Shown here: in pieces, positions 10,186 through 17,163 of the stretch
Position numbering within the stretch: the stretch's first letter is position 1
How the letters are laid out: every line of letters starts with the position of its first letter
Assembly (NCBI GenBank): GCA_052168315.1
Contig: JBQLZO010000012.1
Span: forward strand, 1-17,906
Direction: 5' to 3'
DNA from: JBQLZO01 sp052168315
GTDB taxonomy: Bacteria > Planctomycetota > Phycisphaerae > Phycisphaerales > UBA1924
DNA length: 17,906 bases
Program-made: the position numbers and the translations under genes
The notes under the pieces: generated by a model
Told to the model about the DNA's origin: nothing
Database searches by the model: none
Seen by the model: the letters and a program-made list of their open reading frames with translations, nothing else

Positions 10186-10827
10186 GCGTGGGAGATCCGG
10201 GTTGGGGGTGGGTGGTGGAGGCGGTGATTGCGGGGTTGGATTCGGAAGGGTGATGATGGCGGATTCGGGATGGGTTTGTTTGCGCTGGGTCTGGATTGGT
10301 GCGAGGTGGGGTGGGGTGTTGTGCGGTGCTGGTGCGATGGGCGGATGGGGCGTGCAACGGCTGATGATTGGTTGGTTGAATGCGAGGCGTTGGGGGGTGG
10401 TGCGTTTGACTTTGGATGGGCGTGTGGTGATAATGGGTCGGCGGGAGTTCAGAGTGAGAATTCCTGTGATTTCATTGGAATTGATCGATCACGGTTTCCC
10501 GGTGATTTGAATCGGGGACCGCGGCGATGTCGTATCGGGTTTTCTTTCGCGGGGTGTGTGTTTGGGCGTTCCTGCTCGCGATTTTGTGGGGTTTTCTGGC
10601 TTTGCGGGTGCGTGGGGGCGGGCGCTTTGGGGTATGGGGAGTGGCGTGGACGGGCGGGATGAGTGTTGTGTTGGAGGAGGGAGGTTGAGCGGGATCCGAG
10701 GTTGTGTGCCGGCGGGACGCTCTGGTGGATTGATTGAATGAACGCGCAGCGCTGCGGCGCGGGTGCGAATTGGATGCCCCTTTGTTTGACATGGCCGGTT
10801 TGGGCCGGTGAGCGACGAAAGGTCAGG
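10186..10827. other. Large spacer between the cytochrome and winged-helix genes
   Basis: 642 bases lie between divergent starts. Open frames exist on both strands, but their translations lack domains and look like composition artefacts. The stretch contains a locally A+T-richer patch (10405-10510) with a promoter, two small hairpins, a perfect 12-base palindrome CGCAGCGCTGCG (10745-10756) and a repeated GGCCGG (10793-10808 region) just before the winged-helix gene. The palindrome and repeat could be operator sites; this is speculation. Confidence 0.5.
10406..10434 (+). promoter_or_regulatory. Near-consensus sigma-70-type promoter
   Basis: TTGACT (10406-10411) and GATAAT (10429-10434) are separated by exactly 17 bases; each box differs from consensus at one position. 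Transcription would start near 10441. It is the best classical promoter in the window. No start codon stands 6-7 bases downstream. The transcript either carries a leader of about 390 bases into the winged-helix gene at 10828 or is a separate small RNA. Confidence 0.6.
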
Positions 10828-11391
10828 ATGATGATGATGATGGCGAAGAAGGTTCACACTCGTGGCGGCGATCCGACGCCGTCTTCGGATCCCCTGGCGT
10901 ATCTGAACACGATTCGTGAGCGTGAGCGTGAGCTGGCCGAGGAGAAGCGGAGCGCTGCGACCTCGGTGCTGGAGAGCCTGCGGTCGAAGCACAGTGAGAT
11001 CCGGGAGTCTCTGAAGGAGATCGCGCGAGAGGCGCATGACATGTGCCAGAACACGGGTCTGACGACGCCTTCGTGGGCTCGTCAGACGCTGGGGCTGGAT
11101 CCATCGCAGGCGCGTCCGGCGGCACCGGCGAGTTCCGGCGGTGGCGGCGGGACGAGCATGACGGGGCGGAAGGGTCGTGCGAAGCTGTCCGGGCCGTACG
11201 CGGGGATGACGCTCTCGGACGCGATCGTGAAGGTGATCTCCGATTCGGGCGGGACGGCGAAGCTGGCGCACATCAAGGAGGCGCTGGAGGCGCACGGGGG
11301 GAACCCGGTGACGATCGGCGTGGAGTGCTCGCGGATCGCGAAGATGGGTCGGATCGCGACGGCGGGTCGTGGGTACTGGCAGCTGCCGTGA
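10828..11391 (+). CDS. Coiled-coil plus C-terminal winged-helix (HARE-HTH-like) protein
   Basis: A 187-residue cytoplasmic protein, probably DNA-binding or regulatory. Residues about 24-72 form a charged helix with heptad-like spacing (YLNTIRERERELAEEKRS...), likely a coiled coil. A flexible Ala/Ser/Gly linker with a basic patch GRKGRAK (113-119) follows. Residues about 127-187 resemble a winged helix in the order helix-helix-recognition helix-hairpin: LSDAIVKVISDSGG, KLAHIKEALEAHGG, VTIGVECSRIAKMG, then the wing RIATAGRGYWQLP. This resembles HARE-HTH domains, but I cannot confirm the family. The start contains five consecutive ATG codons (10828-10842). AAAGG lies 5 bases before the first, so the first or second ATG is favoured. 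The gene stands alone, ending before a terminator at 11441. Confidence 0.78.
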   Translation: MMMMMAKKVHTRGGDPTPSSDPLAYLNTIRERERELAEEKRSAATSVLESLRSKHSEIRESLKEIAREAHDMCQNTGLTTPSWARQTLGLDPSQARPAAPASSGGGGGTSMTGRKGRAKLSGPYAGMTLSDAIVKVISDSGGTAKLAHIKEALEAHGGNPVTIGVECSRIAKMGRIATAGRGYWQLP

Positions 11392-11440
11392 TGTGATGCG
11401 CCTGTGAGCGGTGCCTGTGACCGGAGTCAGTGAATGCGAA

Positions 11441-11481
11441 CACGCCGTGCGGCCCATCTCCTCTGAGGGCCGCACGGCGTG
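11441..11481. terminator. 15-bp perfect-stem terminator between convergent genes
   Basis: CACGCCGTGCGGCCC (11441-11455) and GGGCCGCACGGCGTG (11467-11481) pair perfectly around an 11-base loop. The plus-strand side continues CTGTTGTTT, a weak T-rich tail. It lies between the ends of the winged-helix gene (11391, plus) and the methyltransferase gene (11524, minus), so it most likely ends both transcripts. Confidence 0.8.
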
Positions 11482-11523
11482 CTGTTGTTTGGTGGGGGAT
11501 GTTGTGGGTGGGCGGAGCGTGGC

Positions 11524-12423
11524 TCAGTCGGCGGCGTCGATCCATTCCTGGGGGATCTCGCCGCGTTTGCGGCCGACGAAGGCGTCGTAGATGAGTTCGG
11601 AGCCGTCGGGGGCGAGGCGGTGGACATAGCTCTCGCGTGATTCGAGGTCGAGGCGGTTCTCTGCGAGCATGGTCCGGATGAGCTTGGAGAATCCGGAGGG
11701 GTCGGCTTCTTCGAGGAAGTCGGACTTGATGTTGAAAGCGACCCAACCGCCCTCGATGACGCGGTTGTACGCGGCGGCGAAGACGGCGGTGGGGATGTCG
11801 CCGAATCCGAGGGCGGCGACGCAGGTCATGAGTGTGTAGCGGTGGGTGTCGAGGCGCCTGAGGGAGGACTCGTTGAGGTTGAGCATGTCGCCGATGATGA
11901 AGTCTTCGTAGAGGCCTGGGCGGTCGCGTTCGGCGGCGACGGCGGCGTTGGGGACGATGTCGACGCCGATGAAGCGCTTGATGCCCATGTCCGAGAGTTC
12001 CTCGGCGACGAAGCCGTTGCCAGCGCCGAGGTCGAGGGCGACGATGGTGGCGGGATCGACGCGTTCGCGGACGAACGAGCGCGCGAGCAGGTCGCGGACC
12101 TTCTGGGGCGATGAGCACTTGAGGTGCTCGTAGACCCACTTCTCGTAGAGGCCTGGGACGGCGAAGACATCGTCGTAGTCGTGGAGCCGGATCTTGCGCC
12201 ATGCGCCCTTGTGCTTGACGACGACCCACTCTTCATCCTGCTCCATGGTGTCGGCGGGGAGGGCCATCTCGAGCGATTGGATCGCCTGTCGGAGCGAGCT
12301 GGGTTCGGCGGCGGCGCCGGTGGGAGTGAGGCGCGTGGAGGCGGGCTCGCCGGCGACGGATGCCGGGCTTGGTCCGGAGTTTGAAGCGGGACGGGGATGG
12401 GCCGGCTTTGAGGCGATCGACAT
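11524..12423 (-). CDS. Class I SAM-dependent methyltransferase, substrate unknown
   Basis: A 299-residue cytoplasmic enzyme. SAM-binding motif I is VALDLGAGNGFVAEEL (residues 118-133, DLGAGNG at 121-127). The acidic end of strand 2 is GVDIV (D145). D169 in FIIGDM fits motif II, and CVAALGFGDIP (191-201) corresponds to the motif IV region. The N-terminal 60 residues are Pro/Ala/Ser-rich and probably disordered. A conserved-looking segment (GLYEKWVYEHLKCSSPQKVRDLL, 91-113) precedes the Rossmann fold and may help bind substrate. The ATG at 12423 is chosen because AGGAG stands 7 bases upstream; the frame is open to 12519 but without support. No neighbour indicates the substrate. It converges on the winged-helix gene and is divergent from the ABC operon. 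Confidence 0.9.
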   Translation of the reverse strand: MSIASKPAHPRPASNSGPSPASVAGEPASTRLTPTGAAAEPSSLRQAIQSLEMALPADTMEQDEEWVVVKHKGAWRKIRLHDYDDVFAVPGLYEKWVYEHLKCSSPQKVRDLLARSFVRERVDPATIVALDLGAGNGFVAEELSDMGIKRFIGVDIVPNAAVAAERDRPGLYEDFIIGDMLNLNESSLRRLDTHRYTLMTCVAALGFGDIPTAVFAAAYNRVIEGGWVAFNIKSDFLEEADPSGFSKLIRTMLAENRLDLESRESYVHRLAPDGSELIYDAFVGRKRGEIPQEWIDAAD

Positions 12424-12979
12424 GCGGGGGCTCCTGGTGGTTGGTGGGGAGGTCGGTGGGAAGGTGTCGGCGGAAGGCCTGATGGATGCTGGCGCGAGTG
12501 ATGGATGGTGTTCGCCCACGGGTGGTGTGTGTGGGGGTGCGGGCGACGCGTGTGGATGGCCGCGCTGGTTGGCCGCGGCGCGGTTCGTGGATGTTCGGCG
12601 CGATGATTACCGTCGGGCCGTGCGAGCATATGGCTCGCGGCGTGATCGGTGTCGGCCTGTGTGCGCTGGTGCGGGGATGTGCCCGCGGTGGTGTGGGCGA
12701 TTCGAAGGAGTTCGGATCGCCTCGGACTTCGCGCACGGCGGCTGCAGCGCCCATTGATGATGGTCAATGAGGATACACGGACGGCGCGCTGCGATCAACC
12801 TTGCCGATGCATGCGGGTTGCAGCGCACGATGGTGCGCGTGCGGGGATGCGCGTGAATCCGCGGGAATTCGTGGTTTTTTCGGGGTTTGGAGCGTGTGGG
12901 GCGTGTTGGGAGTTCGCGTGTGAATCGTTCGTCATGCACGCGGTGCCGCTCTGCGCAGCGATCCGCTAGTGTGGCGGGG
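12424..12979. other. Divergent spacer between methyltransferase and ABC importer
   Basis: 556 bases with no credible gene. It contains an inverted repeat GCGAGC-ATATG-GCTCGC (12622-12638). This overlaps a possible minus-strand -10, TATGCT (complement of 12625-12630), for the methyltransferase gene, making it a candidate promoter with an operator; the -35 is not convincing. On the plus side the only clear signal is TAGTGT at 12967-12972 before the ATPase gene. I see no riboswitch or RNA gene that I can name. Confidence 0.4.
12967..12972 (+). promoter_or_regulatory. TAGTGT -10-like box for leaderless ABC operon
   Basis: TAGTGT ends 7 bases before the ATG at 12980, the spacing expected when the transcript begins at the start codon. 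No purine-rich Shine-Dalgarno sequence stands at normal spacing (only GCGGGG touching the ATG). No -35 box and no G-quadruplex tract is seen upstream. Confidence 0.5.
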
Positions 12980-13780
12980 ATGATCGTGCTGCGAGATGTT
13001 CGGAAGTCGTACGACCGCGGTGGGTCATTCGCGGTGCGCGATGTGTCGCTGACGGTGGAGCGCGGTCAGACGCTGGTGCTGCTGGGGTCTTCGGGGTGCG
13101 GGAAGACGACGACGCTGAAGATGATCAACCGGCTGATCGAGCCGAGCGGCGGGACGATTGAGGTGGGCGGGCGCGATGTGCTGAAGCGGAACATCCTGGA
13201 GCTGCGTCGCTCGATCGGGTATGTGTTCCAGAACATCGGGCTGTTTCCGCACCTGCTGGTGTGGGAGAACGCATCGATCGTGCCGCGGCTGCTGGGCTGG
13301 TCGCGGGCGCGTCGGCGTGCGCGGGCGGAGGAGCTGCTGGCGCTGGTGGGGCTGGATCCGGGTGAGTTCGCGGACCGGCGTGTGGACCAGTTGTCGGGTG
13401 GTCAGCGTCAGCGGGTGGGGCTGGCGCGGGCGCTGGCGGCGGATCCGGAGTACCTGCTGATGGATGAGCCGTTCGGCGCGCTGGATGCGGTGACGCGGGA
13501 TGCGCTGCAGGGCGAGTTGATCGATCTGCGGACGCGGCTGGACAAGACGATCGTGTTCGTGACGCACGATCTGTTCGAGGCGATCCGGCTCGGTGATCGG
13601 ATCGCGGTGATGAACGAGGGTCGGGTGGAGCAGCTCGGGACGAGCGATGAGCTGATCGGGAGCCCGGCGACGGACTTCGTGCGCGACCTGTTCCGGCAGG
13701 CGCAGCGGCAGGCGGACCTGCTGGATGCGGGCGATGGTGGTGATGGCGCGGGGGCGAGCGCGGCGGAGGGTGGGTCATGA
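12980..13780 (+). CDS. ABC transporter ATPase, osmoprotectant/quaternary-amine (OpuCA/YehX-like) type
   Basis: A 266-residue nucleotide-binding subunit at the cytoplasmic face of an importer. Walker A is GSSGCGKTT (36-44), the Q-loop is at Q84 (YVFQNIGLFPH), the signature is LSGGQ (138-142), Walker B is YLLMDEP (158-164) with catalytic E163, and the H-loop is H196. KMINRLIEP-GG and the Q-loop neighbourhood are characteristic of the OpuCA/ProV/OsmV subfamily. It lacks the C-terminal CBS pair of OpuCA-type osmosensing ATPases and ends in a Gly/Ala-rich tail, so CBS-based ionic-strength gating is not expected. The ATG at 12980 is supported by the -10-like box 7 bases upstream. Its stop overlaps the next start (ATGA, 13777-13780), so the two are translationally coupled. 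Confidence 0.93.
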   Translation: MIVLRDVRKSYDRGGSFAVRDVSLTVERGQTLVLLGSSGCGKTTTLKMINRLIEPSGGTIEVGGRDVLKRNILELRRSIGYVFQNIGLFPHLLVWENASIVPRLLGWSRARRRARAEELLALVGLDPGEFADRRVDQLSGGQRQRVGLARALAADPEYLLMDEPFGALDAVTRDALQGELIDLRTRLDKTIVFVTHDLFEAIRLGDRIAVMNEGRVEQLGTSDELIGSPATDFVRDLFRQAQRQADLLDAGDGGDGAGASAAEGGS

Positions 13781-15420
13781 GCGGGATGCGAAGCGGGCAT
13801 CGATCCGGGCATCGGGGGGTGGTGGGCGCGGTGGTGTGGATCGCGGTGGTGATGGCGTGCGCGTGGCCGTCGGCGGTGTGGGGGCAGGCGAGCGTGACGG
13901 TGGGGTCGAAGAACTTCACGGAGCAGGAGATCCTGGGCGAACTGGTGGCGCAGCTGCTTGAGGCGCACACGGACCTGGTGGTGGAGCGTCGGCTGGGGCT
14001 GGCGGGGACGGATCTGCTGCACGATGCGATGCTCTCGGGGACGGTGGATGTGTATGTGGAGTACACGGGGACGGGGCTGTTGAATGTGCTGAACGAGCCG
14101 GTGATCGCGGATGGGGATGCGACCTATCGGCGTGTGGCCCGGATGTATCGGGAGCGGTTCGGGCTGGAGTGGCTGCCGCCGATCGGGTTCAACAACACCT
14201 ACGCGATGGCGCTGCGGGGGGAGGTGGCGCGGGAGCTTGGCGTGTCGACGATGTCGGGGCTCGCGGAGCACGATGGGGAGATCCGCGCGGGGTTCCCGGC
14301 CGAGTTCATGGAGCGGCCGGACGGGTATCCCGGGCTGCGGGAGGTGTACGGGTACGACTTCGAGCGGGTGGTGGAGCTCGAGATCGGGCTGATGCACAAC
14401 GCCCTGCAGGCGGGCGAGGTGGATCTGATCTCGGCGTTCGCGACGGATGGGAAGCTGGAGGGGGTGCGAGTTGATGGCGCCATCCGCGAGCAGGACCTGG
14501 TGGTGCTGGCGGATGATCGCCGGTTCTTTCCGCCGTACGACGCGGCGCCGGTGGTGCGGGGCGAGGCGCTGGCGCGGCATCCGGAGATCCGCGATGCGCT
14601 GGCGGCGCTGGCGGGGACGATCTCCGATGATGCGATGCGTCGGATGAACTTCGAGGTGGATGTGCTGCGGCGTGAGCCGGCGGAGGTGGCGCGGGCGTGG
14701 ATCGCAGCGCGTTCGGGCGATGCGGCGGCGGTGCGGCGGGATGGTGCGGAGCGCGACGATTCGGCGCTGGGGTTCCTCCGGCAGCGGGCGGGGCAACTGG
14801 CGGGCAAGACGGTCGAGCACCTGGTGCTGACGGTGGTGTCGGTGGTGCTGGCGATCGTGATCGGTGTTCCGCTGGGCGTGATGGTGCACCGGGTGGCGCG
14901 GGTGCGCGGGGCGACGCTGGCGGCGACGGAGGTGCTGCAGACGATCCCGTCGCTGGCGATGCTGGCGTTCCTGTTCGCGTTCTACACAGCGCTGCGGGAG
15001 ATCACGGGGATCGAGGCGATCCAGACGCTGGGGAAGACGCCGGCGATCACCGCGCTGGTGCTGTACGCGCTGCTGCCGATCGTGCTGAACACTTACACGG
15101 GGCTGAGTGAGGTTCCGGCGGCGGTGATCGAGGCGGCGCGGGGGATCGGGATGTCGGCGTGGCAGCGGCTTTGGATGGTAGAGATCCCGCTGGCGTTGCC
15201 GGTGATGATCGCGGGGATCCGTGCGGCGACGGTTTTGACGGTGGGGATCGCGACGCTTTCGACCTTCATCGGGGCCGGTGGTCTGGGCGATCTGATCTGG
15301 CGGGGGCTGGCGCGTTCGGACTGGCGGTTGACGCTGCTGGGCGCGGTGCCGGCGGCGGTGATGGCGGTGCTGCTGTCGCTGGTGATCCGGATGATCGAGC
15401 GTCGGCTGAAGCGGTGGTGA
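13777..15420 (+). CDS. Fused substrate-binding protein / permease of OpuBC-YehZ-type ABC importer (SBP-TMD order)
   Basis: A 547-residue fusion. Residues 1-38 are a signal peptide (hydrophobic 14-31, then VWGQA). Residues about 39-325 are a periplasmic solute-binding domain of the glycine betaine/choline/ergothioneine type: VTVGSKNFTEQEILGELVAQLLE at 40-62 and DVYVEYTGTGLL at 91-102. Residues about 345-541 are the permease, with five predicted helices (about 347-369, 385-402, 423-443, 480-500, 520-540). Its ATPase-docking EAA loop is EAARGIGMSAWQRLWMVEIPLALP (452-475). The positive-inside rule fits an outside N-terminus: HRVARVR after helix 1 and ERRLKRW at the end are cytoplasmic. The ligand cannot be read from sequence. 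The ATPase is encoded immediately upstream with a four-base overlap. Confidence 0.92.
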   Translation: MSGMRSGHRSGHRGVVGAVVWIAVVMACAWPSAVWGQASVTVGSKNFTEQEILGELVAQLLEAHTDLVVERRLGLAGTDLLHDAMLSGTVDVYVEYTGTGLLNVLNEPVIADGDATYRRVARMYRERFGLEWLPPIGFNNTYAMALRGEVARELGVSTMSGLAEHDGEIRAGFPAEFMERPDGYPGLREVYGYDFERVVELEIGLMHNALQAGEVDLISAFATDGKLEGVRVDGAIREQDLVVLADDRRFFPPYDAAPVVRGEALARHPEIRDALAALAGTISDDAMRRMNFEVDVLRREPAEVARAWIAARSGDAAAVRRDGAERDDSALGFLRQRAGQLAGKTVEHLVLTVVSVVLAIVIGVPLGVMVHRVARVRGATLAATEVLQTIPSLAMLAFLFAFYTALREITGIEAIQTLGKTPAITALVLYALLPIVLNTYTGLSEVPAAVIEAARGIGMSAWQRLWMVEIPLALPVMIAGIRAATVLTVGIATLSTFIGAGGLGDLIWRGLARSDWRLTLLGAVPAAVMAVLLSLVIRMIERRLKRW

Positions 15421-15447
15421 GGGCGCGGGGGGGCGTCGTGTGCTTGG

Positions 15448-15453
15448 TAGGAT
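15448..15453 (+). promoter_or_regulatory. TAGGAT: possible -10 box or Shine-Dalgarno for the SLC13 gene
   Basis: TAGGAT ends 7 bases before the ATG at 15461, matching the leaderless pattern. However, its AGGA core also lies 8 bases before the ATG and could be a ribosome-binding site. The sequence alone does not decide between the two. Confidence 0.35.
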
Positions 15454-15460
15454 CTGCGGC

Positions 15461-17023
15461 ATGTCGCAGGATCGTGCCGGGAACGGGCGTGGGTGGCGAA
15501 GGCGTGTTCGTCTGGATCCGGCGCATCCGCTGCCGGTGGCGTGGCGCCGGGCGGGGCTGCTGGTGCTGGCGTGGTTGGCATCGCTGGTGCTGTACCTGGT
15601 GCTGCGGGTGCCGGTGGGCGAACTGCCGGCGCGGGCGGTGGGGATTTTCTTCTTCGCGGCGGTGTGCTGGTCGACGGAGGTGATCCCGCTGTACGCGACC
15701 TCGTTCCTGATCGTGGCGGGGGAGATCCTGCTGCTGGCGACCGATGGCGGTTTGAGCGAAGAGGTGACGCGGCTGGTGGGGTGGCTGGGGCTTCCGGAGG
15801 CGGGCGGCGGGGCAGGCGGCGTGGAAGGGGAGGCGAGTGGCGGAGAGGCGGCAATCTCGGCGGGGGTGTTCTTAGCGCCGTTCGCGCGGGACATCATGTT
15901 CCTGTTCATGGGCGGGTTCTTGCTGTCGTCGGCGGTGACGCGGCATGGGCTGGACCGGGTGTTGGCCCGGGTGATGCTGCGGCCGTTCCAGCGTTCGCCG
16001 CTGGGGCTGCTGGTGGCGCTGGTGGGGATCTCGGCGTTCTGGTCGATGTGGATGTCGAACACGGCGACGGCGGCGATGCTGGTGGCGATCGTGGGGCCGT
16101 TGCTGCGGGCGCTGCCCGCGACGGAGCGGTATCGGACGGGGATCGCGCTGGCGATTCCGGTGGGGGCGAACATCGGCGGGATGGGGACGCCGATCGGGAC
16201 GCCGCCGAACGCGATCGCGTACTCGGCGTTGAACGCGGCGGGGTTCGAGGTGTCATTCCTTGGATGGATGCTGGTGGCGGTGCCGCTGGTGGTGCTGCTG
16301 CTTGCGGGTGCGGTGGCGGTGCTGTGGGCGCTGCACGGGCCGTCGCGTTCGTTCGAGATGCCCTCGGATGTGTTCGGCGGTGCGGAGGGGGAGGGGAAGG
16401 GGTGGCGTTCGATCACGCCGATGGGGCGGGTGACGCTGGTGGTGATGGTGCTTGCGGTGCTGGGGTGGTTGACGGGCGATGTGACGGGGATCTCGCCGGG
16501 CGTGGTGGCGCTGATCTGCGCCGCGCTGCTGACGGCGACGCGGACGCTGGATCGTCGGGATGTGGATTCGATCGACTGGAATGTACTGATCCTGATCTGG
16601 GGCGGGCTGTCGCTGTCGGTGGCGCTGGAGGTTTCGGGGCTGGCGGAGATGCTGACGGGCGTGGATTTCGGGCGGCTGGCGGGCGGCACGGTGGTGGTGG
16701 GCGCGGTGGTGGGGATGCTCGCGCTGGGGCTGAGCACCTTCATGTCGAACACGGCGACGGCGGGGCTGCTGGTGCCGATGGCGCTGGCGCTTTCGATGCC
16801 GGAGCGCGCGGAGCTCGCGATCGTTGCGGCGTTGTCGTGCTCGCTGGCGATGGCGATGCCGGTGTCGACGCCGCCGAACGCGATCGCGTTCGCGTCGGGG
16901 GCGATCCCGCTGCGGGCGATGATCCGGGTGGGGGTGGTGGTTGGGGTGGTGTCGCTGGTGATCCTGCTGGCGGGGTACCGGTTCGTGCTGCCGCTGGGGC
17001 TGGATCTGTCGGGGGGGATGTAG
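15461..17023 (+). CDS. SLC13/DASS-family sodium-coupled anion symporter
   Basis: A 520-residue inner-membrane transporter, expected to import di/tricarboxylate or a related anion with Na+. The two inverted-repeat halves each carry the Ser-Asn-Thr sodium/substrate motif: MSNTATAAM (SNT at 199-201) and MSNTATAGL (SNT at 429-431). Each is followed by a PPNAI signature, GTPIGTPPNAIAY (242-254) and PVSTPPNAIAF (467-477). This is the layout of the VcINDY family. About a dozen hydrophobic segments are visible. A hydrophilic Gly/Glu-rich loop (about 112-133) and another at about 305-327 are non-membrane insertions. The ATG at 15461 is preferred to a GTG at 15440, given the box just upstream. It starts 40 bases after the permease fusion and may be read through from it. 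The substrate is not resolvable; sulfate or phosphate remain possible. Confidence 0.92.
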   Translation: MSQDRAGNGRGWRRRVRLDPAHPLPVAWRRAGLLVLAWLASLVLYLVLRVPVGELPARAVGIFFFAAVCWSTEVIPLYATSFLIVAGEILLLATDGGLSEEVTRLVGWLGLPEAGGGAGGVEGEASGGEAAISAGVFLAPFARDIMFLFMGGFLLSSAVTRHGLDRVLARVMLRPFQRSPLGLLVALVGISAFWSMWMSNTATAAMLVAIVGPLLRALPATERYRTGIALAIPVGANIGGMGTPIGTPPNAIAYSALNAAGFEVSFLGWMLVAVPLVVLLLAGAVAVLWALHGPSRSFEMPSDVFGGAEGEGKGWRSITPMGRVTLVVMVLAVLGWLTGDVTGISPGVVALICAALLTATRTLDRRDVDSIDWNVLILIWGGLSLSVALEVSGLAEMLTGVDFGRLAGGTVVVGAVVGMLALGLSTFMSNTATAGLLVPMALALSMPERAELAIVAALSCSLAMAMPVSTPPNAIAFASGAIPLRAMIRVGVVVGVVSLVILLAGYRFVLPLGLDLSGGM

Positions 17024-17040
17024 CGGTGTGGGAGCGGGGG

Positions 17041-17072
17041 TTCACCGCGGAGGCGCGGAGAGCGCGGAGAAG
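17041..17072. repeat. Short dispersed-type repeat built on CGCGGAG units
   Basis: A 32-base segment contains three imperfect 9-base units around GCGGAG (CGCGGAGG, CGCGGAGAG, CGCGGAGAA), starting TTCACCG and ending GAAG. I recall very similar CACCGCGGAGRCGCGGAGAG elements scattered between genes of many environmental bacteria. Only this copy is in the window. It lies 17 bases after the SLC13 stop. Confidence 0.5.
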
Positions 17073-17116
17073 GGACTGAGTGGGGTGTGCGCGTGGGGGT
17101 GCGTGTGTGGGTGGTC

Positions 17117-17157
17117 GGGGGTGGTTGGGGAGGTTGGGGGGGGTGGGGGTGTACACT
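17117..17157 (+). promoter_or_regulatory. G-tract plus TACACT promoter for leaderless PNPOx-like gene
   Basis: G runs at 17117-17121, 17127-17130, 17136-17143 and 17145-17149 form a strong G-quadruplex-capable tract on the non-template strand. TACACT (17152-17157) follows two bases later and ends exactly 6 bases before the ATG at 17164. No Shine-Dalgarno sequence is at useful spacing and no -35 hexamer is seen. The hexamer is identical to that at 4045-4050. Confidence 0.6.
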
Positions 17158-17163
17158 GGATTG

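Noticed and set aside
10441..10600. A tRNA or other named structural RNA in the spacer
   Set aside because: No cloverleaf, T-loop (GGTTCRA) or other recognisable core was seen; only two small stem-loops are present.
10489..11475. A 328-codon minus-strand open frame across the spacer and opposite the winged-helix gene
   Set aside because: Arg/Thr/Pro-rich, with no domain, and it runs through the terminator stem; the plus-strand gene has a ribosome site and a plausible fold.
12424..12519. Longer methyltransferase start at 12519
   Set aside because: The added residues are Pro/Ser/Thr-rich, and AGGAG stands 7 bases before the ATG at 12423.
15493..17079. A 528-codon plus-strand open frame within the SLC13 gene
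   Set aside because: Gly/Ala/Asp-rich frame-shifted reading of the transporter; both SNT motifs lie in the other frame.
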